The translations under genes and the position numbers were made by a program. From the NCBI RefSeq assembly GCF_900107765.1, contig NZ_FNQY01000023.1, forward strand, positions 1 through 63,151: a stretch of DNA of 63,151 nt. The letters run 5' to 3'. The notes beneath the pieces were generated by a model. The model ran no database searches, had not been told where the DNA came from, and saw only the letters and a program-made list of their open reading frames with translations. Positions within the stretch are counted from its first letter, which is position 1; every line of letters starts with the position of its first letter. Of this stretch, positions 54,031 to 63,151 are shown one piece after another. Source of the stretch: Arachidicoccus rhizosphaerae (GTDB lineage: Bacteria > Bacteroidota > Bacteroidia > Chitinophagales > Chitinophagaceae).

Positions 54031-56523
54031 TTATTTAATCTGAGATTTTAAGTAGTCAATCTCCTGTTGATCCTTAGCAGCGTCTGCAGCCTGGCCGTGT
54101 GCCTGGGTCTTTTGAGTCAGCAGCTGGGTCAGGGTCTGATTAATTCTTTCTTTAAAGGGGGGATACATGGCAGCGATTTTCTCCCGTACCTCTACTACCG
54201 CGTCTGTCATTTTCTTGAAATGATCCGGATCCTTCAGGTTATTCATATAGGATATCATATCAAATAACCCGCTGACTTTCTCCTGGCCCATGGGCAGTTC
54301 GGTGAAATTCTTATAGATTTCATCAAAATCCGCATCCGTTTTAGTCAGAATGGTCAGTTTCTGGACGACAGAAGCCAGTCTCCCCTTGGCATCTTTTTCC
54401 AGCTCGGGCAACAGTGTCATGGCGGCCTGCTGATCTACTTTGGCCAGGCCCTGTAAAGAAGCGCCTGCTACACTGTAAGAAGAGTCTTTAACCCCGGCCG
54501 TAAAGATATCCTTATAGGCAGGATCTCCGGTAAAGGCCAGCACGTCGATCGCTGCGGCGCGAACAGGCCGGCTTGGGTCATTTTGTGCGATCTGCTGCAC
54601 TTTTTTAAAGTCTGCTGCCGTGTAACTATTGGGATTGGTTTGCTGCAGGACATCTTTTCTCAGCCCAAAATACGGATCATTTAAAGCGCTGATCAGAAAA
54701 TCCTTGGCGCCGGCCTCATCCATATGATCACTGGCGTAATCAATGGCTTCTTTTCTGTCTACATAATTACCTGCTAACTTATACTGTGCAATAAACTCCT
54801 GCAGGGTTTTGTGATCTGTTTTCTCAGCCAGCAGTATCTTATCTCCGTCCACATTCACCAGCTCGGGTTTTGCAGCCACTGAAAAACTAAAAAGCTGACG
54901 CTGGTGATCCATCCATACACTATGTCTGGTCTTCTTGCCTGCTACATATACGTCGATATCAATGGGCAGTTGAAATACTTCTGCTGATTTTTGCTGCTGT
55001 TCAATAGCCACAATGGTTTTATGCTGACTGGAGTCATACACATAACTAATGTCCAGTACCGGATGTCCGGCCCCAAAATACCACTGGTTCCAGAACCAGT
55101 TGAGGTCCTGTCCGGTGACCTGTTCAAAAGCCAATCTTAACTGATGGGCTTCCCCTGTGGAGAATTTATTTTGATTCAGATACAGGTTCAGTGATTTAAA
55201 AAAGGCGCTGTCACCCACATAATGACGCAGCATATTTAAAATACGGCCGCCTTTATTATAGCTGACGGCGTCAAACATGTCTTCTTTATCTTTATAATAG
55301 AACCTGACCAGGTCTTTATTTTCACTGCCGCTGCGCAGATAGCCCTGCATCTCATTATAAGCCTGGGCCTCACCTGCATCTTTACCATATTTGTACGTCT
55401 CCCACAAATATTCACTGTAATTGGCAAAGCTCTCATTCACGGTCAGATTGCTCCAGCTCTCGGCCGTTACTAAATCACCAAACCAGTGATGGAACAGTTC
55501 ATGGGCAATGACATCTTCCCATCTGTTACCGTCGGTCAATTCCCGGGCGTTCTGCTGGGCGGATTCCTGGTGCAGGGTGGCGGTTACATTTTCCATGGCA
55601 CCACTGACATAATCTCTGCCGACGATCTGATCGTATTTTGGCCAGACGTAATCCAGCCCCAGAATTTTGGAGAAAAAGCCGATCATCTCGGGTGTATTGC
55701 CAAAGATTTTACGGGCTACATCCTTATAGGCAGGTTCTACGTAGTACGCAACTTCCTTCCCTTCATAGTGATCCTTTACGATAGCATAATCGCCTACTCC
55801 CATAAAGACAAGGTATGGCGCAATGGGCATATCCAGCTTCCAGGTGTCGGTTCTTGTCCCATCGCTGTTTTTTTGCTGATGCGTTAACAAGCCGTTGGAC
55901 AGCGTAACATACTTATCCGGTACCCGCATGGCGATCTCGATCTTTGTTTTCTGATCCGGCTTATCAATGGTGGGAAACCATACACTGTTGCTCTCGGTCT
56001 CTCCCTGGGTCCAGATCTGGGTAGGTTTATCTTTATCCAACCCTTTGGGGTTGATAAAATAAAGCCCTTTATCATCTGTTATGGCTGCGCTGCCATGAGA
56101 TTTAATCTCATTGGGCTTTGAAGTGTATTCTATATAAACGGTATAATTATCTGCGGCCTTAAAAGTTTTACCCAGCTGAATATGCAGCTGCAAACTATCG
56201 CTATAGGTATACTTTAATGGAATTTGCTTGCTACCGCTGACAAGTGCCACTTTAGCAATATCCATCCCCTTTGCATCCAAAGTCAGGCTGTCCGTATCAT
56301 AAAAATGGGGACTTAATGTAATCCAGGCCTTGCCATATAAATAGCTTTTGTCGTAATCAAAGCGAACATCCAGCTTCGTATTGACAATATCATTAATTTT
56401 TGGAGAGGAGGCTCTGTACGCTTCTTTCCAGGCCGTATCCCTGGATTGCGTATGCACTGTTTGTGCCTGTAAAGTTCCTTGCAGACAGGCAGTAGCGAGG
56501 ATCGCTACGATAAGATTTCTCAT
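54031..56523 (-). CDS. M1-family metallo-aminopeptidase, exported
   Basis: An 830-residue zinc aminopeptidase. The signal peptide spans about 1-20 (ending LQAQ). The substrate-binding GAMEN motif is in DYVSGAMENVTATL and the zinc motif HELFHHWFGDL, with the third ligand Glu in WSNLTVNESFANYSEY, gives HEXXH-x18-E. The C-terminal 300 residues contain HEAT-like helical repeats. It digests peptides in the periplasm or outside. It is monocistronic, followed by a terminator at 53922. Confidence 0.93.
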   Translation of the reverse strand: MRNLIVAILATACLQGTLQAQTVHTQSRDTAWKEAYRASSPKINDIVNTKLDVRFDYDKSYLYGKAWITLSPHFYDTDSLTLDAKGMDIAKVALVSGSKQIPLKYTYSDSLQLHIQLGKTFKAADNYTVYIEYTSKPNEIKSHGSAAITDDKGLYFINPKGLDKDKPTQIWTQGETESNSVWFPTIDKPDQKTKIEIAMRVPDKYVTLSNGLLTHQQKNSDGTRTDTWKLDMPIAPYLVFMGVGDYAIVKDHYEGKEVAYYVEPAYKDVARKIFGNTPEMIGFFSKILGLDYVWPKYDQIVGRDYVSGAMENVTATLHQESAQQNARELTDGNRWEDVIAHELFHHWFGDLVTAESWSNLTVNESFANYSEYLWETYKYGKDAGEAQAYNEMQGYLRSGSENKDLVRFYYKDKEDMFDAVSYNKGGRILNMLRHYVGDSAFFKSLNLYLNQNKFSTGEAHQLRLAFEQVTGQDLNWFWNQWYFGAGHPVLDISYVYDSSQHKTIVAIEQQQKSAEVFQLPIDIDVYVAGKKTRHSVWMDHQRQLFSFSVAAKPELVNVDGDKILLAEKTDHKTLQEFIAQYKLAGNYVDRKEAIDYASDHMDEAGAKDFLISALNDPYFGLRKDVLQQTNPNSYTAADFKKVQQIAQNDPSRPVRAAAIDVLAFTGDPAYKDIFTAGVKDSSYSVAGASLQGLAKVDQQAAMTLLPELEKDAKGRLASVVQKLTILTKTDADFDEIYKNFTELPMGQEKVSGLFDMISYMNNLKDPDHFKKMTDAVVEVREKIAAMYPPFKERINQTLTQLLTQKTQAHGQAADAAKDQQEIDYLKSQIK

Positions 56524-56746
56524 GAATTATTGCACTTTTGTTGACCGTAAAAATAGGGATATTACCGAAGATTATCCGGAAGATTATGCGTAATTTGCAT
56601 AAAAGTTAGCTACAGCGTTCGTAGTAGCGGCATCCTTTTTTGATGAGCGGCGCAGTGTCTTCAAAAAAGCCCGTTGGCGCCCTTGGTATCCCTTCGACTA
56701 CAAAGTATCCGAAAAAAGGGCATCCATTATTAATAAACCATTTATA

Positions 56747-57724
56747 ATGAAACGATTACGTAGAAATAGCCTGCATTTTATTTTTATATTCTTCCTGGGA
56801 TGCACGGTTTTTACCGTACGGGCCCAGCATCATTTTACCATCCTGCCGCTGGGCGTATACGGAGGCGGTGATGAAGGCAATCTCTCCTGCTATCTGATTG
56901 CGCCCTTTAAGGACACGGCTTTTATTGCCCTGGACGGCGGCACCATTAATGACGGCCTTAGGGCCGCCAGGCGACATCATTTTTTTAAAATGGACCCCGC
57001 TGATTTTCAAAAAAACCGCATTAAGGGATATCTGATCTCTCATCCGCATTTGGATCATGTGGCAGGCCTGATTATTAATGCTCCGGAGGATAGTAAAAAA
57101 CCCATTTACGGGCTTCCCTTTACCATACAAACCCTGAAGACCAAATACTTTACCTGGACCAGCTGGGCTAATTTTGCCAATGAAGGCGAACAACCGGCCC
57201 TGAATAAATATCACTATGTCCGCTTACAACCGGGCCGGTCAACACCGCTGGAAAATACCAAATTGGAGGTAACGGCCTATCCGCTCAGTCATGCGGTGCC
57301 AGGCAAGAGCACGGCCTTTCTCATAAAAAATGGTGTCAATTATTTTCTCTATTTAGGGGACACAGGTGATGACGCTATCGAGCAAAGCACTAAAATGCAG
57401 GATTTATGGCAGGCGGTTGCACCTATTTTAAAAGCGGGTCAACTCAAAGGCATTTCCATTGAATGTTCTTTTCCGGACCAACAGCCGGATGCTCACTTAT
57501 TCGGGCATTTAAAACCGGTGCTTTTAATGCGCAACCTGGCGACCTTAGATAGCCTGGCCGGCGGCAATAACTCCCATCACCCCATCAAAGACTTACCTGT
57601 TATCATCGCCCATATAAAACCGGTTGGCAGCAATGAACAGGTAATCCATAAAGAGCTCCATCAGCAAAACGCCCTTGGCGTCACCCTTATCTTTCCCAAA
57701 AGAGGCAGGAAAATATTACTGTAG
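56747..57724 (+). CDS. Class II 3',5'-cyclic-nucleotide phosphodiesterase, exported
   Basis: A 325-residue metallo-beta-lactamase-fold enzyme of PF02112 that hydrolyses cAMP or cGMP. The N-terminal signal peptide is about 1-26 (ending TVRAQ), so it acts in the periplasm or outside. The metal motif is SHPHLDHVAG (His99, His101, Asp103, His104), and FLYLGDTGDDAIEQ and LSHAVPG hold other metal residues. The family includes yeast PDE1 and Vibrio CpdP. Extracellular degradation of cyclic nucleotides as phosphate or purine source is a likely role (inference). Confidence 0.85.
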   Translation: MKRLRRNSLHFIFIFFLGCTVFTVRAQHHFTILPLGVYGGGDEGNLSCYLIAPFKDTAFIALDGGTINDGLRAARRHHFFKMDPADFQKNRIKGYLISHPHLDHVAGLIINAPEDSKKPIYGLPFTIQTLKTKYFTWTSWANFANEGEQPALNKYHYVRLQPGRSTPLENTKLEVTAYPLSHAVPGKSTAFLIKNGVNYFLYLGDTGDDAIEQSTKMQDLWQAVAPILKAGQLKGISIECSFPDQQPDAHLFGHLKPVLLMRNLATLDSLAGGNNSHHPIKDLPVIIAHIKPVGSNEQVIHKELHQQNALGVTLIFPKRGRKILL

Positions 57725-58056
57725 AGCAGCTGATGGCGGCCTGTTTACATGGGATATGAGCACTTTGCATTCCCTTACATCTGTCTATAAGCACACGGCT
57801 GTTTATTGTATTTATTGATAATAATGTACGGATCTGTCAAAATCATTATTTTTGAAAGGCATCGATATTTAGATATAGTTAGAAACCGGCAGCCGGACAT
57901 CTCAAAAAAGCCGGTCACTCGTACCAGTTGTATCAAAAACGTACAGTTCCATACAACAAAGGATTCAATAACAAGCTATTATTCAACATATTATAACCTT
58001 GGCCTTTATTTGGCATGCTTTCCATCATTAACCGGATAAATTTAAAACAGATACAA
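57725..58056. other. Intergenic region upstream of the DUF4097 lipoprotein
   Basis: About 330 bp without a supported gene. A -7-like TATTTTTG lies at 57847-57854, about 200 bp before the lipoprotein start, and could give a long leader. A 77-codon frame (57806-58039) is not protein-like. Confidence 0.4.
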
Positions 58057-59082
58057 ATGAGAAAATTAGTTTTCGCTTCTATTTGCGCAGGACTGGCCGC
58101 CTTTTCACTGTCTTGCATCAGCGTGGAATCCAATGGAGTACATTTTAAGGGGCAGTCTGAAGAGATCAGCCTGATGACAAAATCTTTTAATGCCGGCTCC
58201 ATCGGTAACGTAAAGGCCATTACCAGCGGCGGCAATATCAGCATCGATGGTGATGCTGTCGGACAGGCAACTATTGAAGTGTTGGGCAGAGGCAATAACG
58301 GCAAAAACTATTCAAAAGAAGAAATCATGGAAATCCTGAAAAATGACTATGAATTTTCGGTAGACAAAGAAGGGAACACCCTGACAGCGATTGCCAGAAG
58401 AACTAAATCGGGCAGCTGGAATAAGAGCGTCAGCATTTCTTATATCATCCATGTCAGTCATGAAGTGGCCACCGATCTTAAAACCAGTGGCGGCAATATC
58501 CGACTGAGCGCCTTAAAAGGTGATCAGAATTTTTCCACCAGTGGCGGTAATATCAGATTTGATGGCCTATCCGGTCAAGTCACGGGCCGAACCAGCGGCG
58601 GAAATATCGAGGCCACCCAAAGCGGTGGTGATATCCAGGCCACCACTTCCGGCGGCAATATCAAAATGGAAGATCTGAAAGGCAACATAGAAATGAGAAC
58701 CAGTGGCGGCAATATTTCCGGAAATAGCATAAACGGCAATTTAAGCGTATCTACCAGCGGCGGCAATATCAGCCTGGCAGACATAGCAGCGACCCTTAAA
58801 GGTAATACCAGCGGCGGCATGATTAAAGCGGACTTTAGCAGCTTTCAAAATAACGCATCGCTTTCTACCAGCGGCGGTAATATCAGTCTTTCCATTCCTG
58901 CCAACACGAAAATGAATTTTGACATTAAGGGTTCTCACGTGAGCATGGCTCAGGTAAACGGCCTTCAGGTACAGATAAATAAACAAAAGGATCACGCAAC
59001 CGGTCAGTTAAATGGCGGCGGGCCTTCGCTGGATGCCAGAACCAGTGGCGGCACGGTAAAAATAGATTTCGGGGCAAATTAA
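58057..59082 (+). CDS. DUF4097 lipoprotein with SGG repeats (beta-helix)
   Basis: A 341-residue lipoprotein. The signal peptide MRKLVFASICAGLAAFSLSC ends at lipobox Cys20. The rest contains eleven turns built on S-G-G-(N/D/M/T)-(I/V), spaced about 12-30 residues apart, mostly TSGGNI. This is characteristic of DUF4097/head-GIN proteins, which form a single-stranded right-handed beta-helix. The function is unknown; adhesion or envelope stress has been suggested for relatives. The ATG at 58057 is used because it starts the lipoprotein signal. It is followed by a clear terminator. Confidence 0.85.
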   Translation: MRKLVFASICAGLAAFSLSCISVESNGVHFKGQSEEISLMTKSFNAGSIGNVKAITSGGNISIDGDAVGQATIEVLGRGNNGKNYSKEEIMEILKNDYEFSVDKEGNTLTAIARRTKSGSWNKSVSISYIIHVSHEVATDLKTSGGNIRLSALKGDQNFSTSGGNIRFDGLSGQVTGRTSGGNIEATQSGGDIQATTSGGNIKMEDLKGNIEMRTSGGNISGNSINGNLSVSTSGGNISLADIAATLKGNTSGGMIKADFSSFQNNASLSTSGGNISLSIPANTKMNFDIKGSHVSMAQVNGLQVQINKQKDHATGQLNGGGPSLDARTSGGTVKIDFGAN

Positions 59083-59112
59083 GTAATTGAATAACGGTGA
59101 ATCAAACTAAGG

Positions 59113-59147
59113 GCAGTAGCAAATAAAAACAGCTACTGCTTTTTTTA
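59113..59147 (+). terminator. Terminator after the DUF4097 lipoprotein
   Basis: GCAGTAGC (59113-59120) pairs with GCTACTGC (59132-59139) across an 11-nt loop, followed by eight T residues. Confidence 0.8.
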
Positions 59148-59322
59148 TGCCTAAAGTGAATGCGACCGGGTATGTTCAGCGCAGGCGCGGTTCTCCCAAA
59201 ATAACACTTCACTAACAATATTTCCATTAACTTAGTTATATCATCTATTCTAACTTCGTCTGCATAGTGATATATGCAATTCCGGGAATTAAACCAGACA
59301 TTCAACACAAAACCCAGACGGC

Positions 59323-62084
59323 TTGTATAATCAATACCTGAAATATTTTTTAAAAGCATCCCTGATGATGCTTCTCTTTCTCCTTATTACAGGTATTACC
59401 TGCGGGCAAAATAAAATTACGGGGCAGCTCCTAGATACCAGCCTCCCACTTCCGCTTCCCAACGTTTCCGCCTGCCTGCTATCAGCTAAAGATTCCTTTA
59501 TTGTTACAGACACCAGAACCAATAAAAATGGATTCTTTGAACTGAAAAATATCAAGGACGGCGACTATCTATTACTTTTTACCTACCCTGGTTATGTGGA
59601 CTTGTTTCAACCTGCCCAGTGTAAATCAGATTCAACAAGCATCATCAATCTGGGAATAGTAAGCCTGATGACAAAAGGCCATTTGCTGGCAGACGTAATC
59701 ATCAAAAGTAAATCAGCCAGCGCCATTGTCATCCGAGGCGACACAACAGAATATACCGCCGACAGTTTTAAAGTGGATAAAAATGCCAATGTCGAAACCT
59801 TGTTAAAACAGTTACCCGGTATTCAGATTGACCCCTATGGTCATATTAAAGGACAGGGCAAGGACGTTCATAAGGTCCTTGTGGATGGGGAAGAGTTCTT
59901 TGGAAGTGACCCCTTACTCGTTACCAGAAACCTGAGAGCAGATATGGTGGATAAGGTTCAGCTCTTTGATCAAAAAACGGACCGGGCCATTTTCACAGGC
60001 ATTGACGACGGTATTAAAAACAAAACAATCAACATCACGCTTAAACAAAATAAAAAAAACGGTGCATTTGGCAAAATCGAAGCTTCGGCCGGCACCAATA
60101 ACATCTACGGCTCCAGGGCCATGGTCAATGCCTTTAAGGGAGCACAAAAAGCAGCGGCTTATCTAACAGTGGCCAACAACGGCGTAACCGATCTTTCCAG
60201 TTCCGACCAGGGCACCTTTGGCAGTATTGCAGGAGGCAGCGGCCAATTTCAGGGAGAAGGCCTGCCTACATCCATTTCGACGGGCGGTCATTATAACAAT
60301 AGCTGGCAGCATCATTCAACGACTTTTAACGGAGATTATAAATACAATCAGTTGCAGATAAAAAATCAAAGCAGCACCACGGACCAGAATTTTTTACCGG
60401 AAGACGCCTATATTATCACCCGGTCCGACCTGCAGAGCCACAACAGCAAATCCTTACACCTGATCAATATGTCCTCTGACATAAATTAGATTCCTCCTCC
60501 AGTTTAAAAATTGCCGCAAATGGTCAGCTTGAAAACACCCTCAATCGTTCCAATACCCGTTCAGCGGCCTATAATCAGAATCAACTGCTATTAAATAACA
60601 CCGATGCAGCGAACACAAACAAAACCAACAGTCAGTATCTGAATACCAGCGCTTATTGGACAAAAAGGTTCCATAAAGACAAAAGGACCTTGTCCGCCAT
60701 GGTAAATCTGGTCCAAAATAACAGGACCGGCAGCGGCTCGCAAAATGCGACCAATCATTTTTACTCCACAAAAGCAGCAAATGTACCGGACAGTAGTCAA
60801 TATATCGACTTAATCAAACATTCCAGCTACCACCTGGATCAGTTCTCAGCCAATATCACGTATACGGAACCTGTCAGCAAAAGCCTTTCTTTCATTGCTA
60901 ACTACGGCTATGACGGCTTTAAGACAAGATCCAATATTAACGCCTTTGATCAACTACAGGGCGCAAATACAGAAAACATCGACAGCTTATATAGCAATCA
61001 TTTTATTTACCGGCAAATAAATAACCACCTGGGCTTAGACTTCTCCTACGGTAAAAAGAAAGTATTATTATCCTTTGGCAACCATTTCAATCAACAAAAA
61101 TTAGAACAAGTTAATTTATTTAAAGATTCAGCCTTCACAAAGACATATTTGAATATGGCCCCTCATGTCAACTTAACCCTTAACTTAAGTAGTCAAAAAT
61201 CTTTCAATGTGCATTATGATGGCGCCTCCACCCTTCCGTCCGTATATCAACTACAACCCATTGTGGATAATACGGATCCCTTATACCTGGTGGTGGGCAA
61301 TGCGCAGTTAAAGCCCTCCTTTTCCAATAAACTATCCGCTTCCTATACCGCCTATAATACAAAATCAGACCAGTACTTTACCATTAATATGTCTTATAAC
61401 CTCACCAGTCATGGAATAACCAGTAACATTTCAACGGATGCGACCACAGGTAAAACCCTCATGAGTTATCTGAATATCAACAACCGGTTCAATACCCATT
61501 TTTATAGCGCAGGCACTTATTCCTTCGGAGTCTCAAAATCCCAGAAGCTGAAGCTTTCGGTAAGCGCAGAAGTTCAAAACAGTAAATATTTCAATTTCAT
61601 AAATGGGGTACAAAATGCAATGCATGCCAAATCATATGCACTGGCATTGGGGCTAGACAAAACAAGGACATCTACCTACGACTTTAATATTTCAAACACC
61701 CTGGGTTATATAATTAACAAAGCTAGTTTACAAAACGCTTTACATAACAATTACCTTCAAAGCAACAGCACACTTAGCTTCAATTATTATCTGCCGGCAC
61801 ATTTTCAGCTGCATACCGACCTGGATTATGTCTGGCAGGATAAAACCAACCAGTATACGACCAGCTTCAATAGGTTATTATTGAATAGCTGGATTGGGAA
61901 AAAGTTTTTAAAAAACGAACAACTCCTGATTAAAATATCTGCCAACGATATCTTTAATCAAAATACCGGTTTTAGCCGCAATGCCTATAACAATATAGTC
62001 ACCCAACACAGCTTTCTGACCATTGGAAGAAACTTCGGCGTGTCGGTTATCTGGGACTTCAAAAAATTCAAAAGTGAAAAATAA
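59323..62084 (+). pseudogene. TonB-receptor-like outer-membrane barrel gene with one frameshift
   Basis: Two frames encode the two halves of one protein of about 920 residues: 59323-60489 and, in another frame, 60480-62084. The first has a signal peptide (ending TCGQ), a carboxypeptidase-like beta-sandwich (about 32-115), and a plug-like region with LLKQLPGIQIDPYGHIKGQGKDVHKVLVDGEEFFG; the second is the beta-barrel ending VSVIWDFKKFKSEK. At 60478-60490 one extra A would restore DIKLDSSSSLK, so a single base lost from an A-run explains the break. The start is a TTG at 59323, because the only ATGs (59365) would leave a signal peptide without positive charges. Family: outer-membrane beta-barrel proteins paired with GLPGLI proteins. 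It may be a real frameshift or a sequencing error. Confidence 0.75.
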
Positions 62085-62090
62085 AAATTC

Positions 62091-62867
62091 ATGAAACCCA
62101 AAAAAGTGATAAAGCTATTTCTATTTTTCCTGCTTATTTCAAAAGGCTACCTCTATGGGCAACTCCCTGCGATCATTACCAAAGGTAAAATCACTTTTGA
62201 AAGAAGGGTGAATGCCTATGCCCTGCTCAGAGATCATTTTGATTTACCCGACAATCAAAGGTTTCAGCAATTTACCATTCAATATAAGGCGGCGAATCCT
62301 CAACTGCATAAGACAAGCTTTGACTTATATTTTAATGATTCCCTGTCTTTTTATACACCCACAAAAACAGAACACAGTTCTGATCAGTTTATTGATGTTA
62401 TTGCCTCCGGCAACTCGGTATTCACCAACCTGCATACTTTACAAAAGCTGTCAGAAAAATCCGTCGCGGACAATCAGTATATCATTAAAGAACCGCTCGG
62501 GAAAATAAAATGGCGGTATACCAATGACACAAGAGAAATCCTAGGCTTCCATTGTCACAGAGCCAATGCCATCATTTTAGATTCGGTTTATGTAGTGGCC
62601 TTTTACACCGATCAGATCACGTCTAAATCAGGTCCGGAGTCCTTTTGGGGATTACCCGGCATGATACTGCAGATTGCCCTGCCTGGTAATTATATTGTAT
62701 GGGAGGCAAAAAGGGTGATAGCGGAGAATGTCCCTGGGGCGGATTTCGATTTTAAGCCCAAAGGCGTTCAATCCAACCCGGAAGCGCTGGAAAAAGCCGC
62801 GGCATCGTTTTTAACCAGTAATATTGGTTTTGCGTTAAACTGGTTTTTATTGACTACCAGGCTGTAA
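62091..62867 (+). CDS. GLPGLI-family exported protein
   Basis: A 258-residue exported protein of the GLPGLI family (TIGR01200), named for a motif seen here as FWGLPGMILQI (about residues 183-193). The signal peptide spans about 1-24 (ending LYGQ). Conserved segments such as KGKITFERRVN, YIIKEPLGKIKWRYTNDTREILGFHCHRA and VVAFYTDQI match the family. Function is unknown; these genes typically follow a barrel gene of the type just upstream, with 6 bp between them here, so the two likely work together in the outer envelope. Confidence 0.87.
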   Translation: MKPKKVIKLFLFFLLISKGYLYGQLPAIITKGKITFERRVNAYALLRDHFDLPDNQRFQQFTIQYKAANPQLHKTSFDLYFNDSLSFYTPTKTEHSSDQFIDVIASGNSVFTNLHTLQKLSEKSVADNQYIIKEPLGKIKWRYTNDTREILGFHCHRANAIILDSVYVVAFYTDQITSKSGPESFWGLPGMILQIALPGNYIVWEAKRVIAENVPGADFDFKPKGVQSNPEALEKAAASFLTSNIGFALNWFLLTTRL

Positions 62868-63026
62868 ATAATTGTAAAGAAGGTCTGGAAGCACCCCCCG
62901 AACCTGTTTTCTATCTTTTCTGCAGCAGTTGCCTTTCACCGAATACCCGCCCTCTTTATTTTTGCCAAATTTCGGCTAAATCTTATTTTGAGGGTGCCAG
63001 CCAGAGAATATCCGTATCTTCGCTGT

Positions 63027-63151
63027 ATGTTAAGAAAATACCCCATTGGCATACAGAGTTTCCGGGAAATCCGGCAGGGAGGTTATGTTTATATTGATAA
63101 AACTAAGATTATCCACCAACTGGTTGAAACGGGTAAATATTATTTTCTCAG
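63027..63151 (+). CDS. AAA-ATPase-like/PD-(D/E)XK protein, 5' part only
   Basis: The window ends 41 codons into this gene. The N-terminus [20 protein letters not shown] followed by [21 protein letters not shown] matches the start of the PF09820 AAA-ATPase-like proteins, which carry a PD-(D/E)XK nuclease-like C-terminal domain and are common, often multi-copy, in Bacteroidota. The rest is outside the window. A near-consensus -7 box TATCTTCG (63015-63022) ends 4 nt before the ATG, another apparent leaderless start. Function of the family is uncertain. Confidence 0.8.
   Translation, partial: MLRKYPIGIQSFREIRQGGYVYIDKTKIIHQLVETGKYYFL

Noticed and set aside
57806-58039. A 77-codon frame before the DUF4097 gene
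   Set aside because: No protein-like pattern, and it runs into the promoter region of the lipoprotein gene.

Overview
The window comes from a member of the Bacteroidota, most likely a Chitinophagaceae-like soil or water bacterium. The reasons are two SusC/SusD pairs, an ECF sigma/FecR pair, GLPGLI, DUF4097, DUF4173 and FecR-DUF4974 proteins, lipoprotein and Sec signal peptides of Bacteroidota type, and many copies of the Bacteroidota -7 promoter box TAnnTTTG. In four places this box sits 19-20 bp downstream of a -33 TTTG/TTG box. No tRNA, rRNA, CRISPR array or insertion sequence is visible inside the window. A perfect promoter at the left edge points out of the window.

Region 1 (1-14.1 kb) begins with about 0.8 kb lacking a convincing gene and a 77-residue hypothetical. 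A carbohydrate-use cluster follows: Zn-dependent alcohol dehydrogenase, GH29 alpha-L-fucosidase, Cys-type sulfatase with a C-terminal PA14-like region, SusD, SusC, FecR anti-sigma and ECF sigma factor. Together they suggest uptake and trimming of a sulfated, fucose-containing glycan under sigma/anti-sigma control. Region 2 (14.3-22.9 kb) has a WYL regulator, a small XRE regulator, an OafA-type acyltransferase and a second SusC/SusD pair without nearby glycosidases or sigma factor.

Region 3 (23-31.8 kb) has a nitrilase-family amidase, a PafA-type alkaline phosphatase, a divergent metal unit (MerC-like protein facing SCO1 and a Fur-family repressor, with a palindrome inside the merC promoter spacer), a serine beta-lactamase-like hydrolase, and an amino-sugar recycling pair: a MurU-like nucleotidyltransferase and an AmgK-like kinase fused to a RapZ C-terminal domain. 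Region 4 (32-42 kb) carries a DUF255 thioredoxin-fold protein, UvrC, an operon of membrane protein, winged-helix regulator and DUF4173 protein with two matching palindromes, TpiA and a GlmU-like enzyme.

Region 5 (41.8-47.4 kb) has a second beta-lactamase-like lipoprotein, an AT-rich run of small overlapping genes resembling a detached polymorphic-toxin tail with immunity genes (one broken by three frameshifts), XerD, a YkgJ-type cysteine-cluster protein and ManA. Region 6 (47.5-63.15 kb) has an L,D-transpeptidase, an acyl-CoA carboxylase beta subunit, an outer-membrane barrel-like protein, FolA and ThyA, a 37-kDa nucleoid-associated protein, an M1 aminopeptidase, a class II cyclic-nucleotide phosphodiesterase, a DUF4097 lipoprotein with eleven SGG repeats, a TonB-receptor-like barrel gene split by one frameshift, a GLPGLI protein, and the start of an AAA-ATPase-like/PD-(D/E)XK protein cut by the window end.

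Two patterns recur. Long perfect inverted repeats (13-24 bp arms) lie between convergent genes, several without a U-tract. Some -7 boxes sit so close to the start codon (uvrC, xerD, the last gene) that the mRNA should be nearly leaderless.
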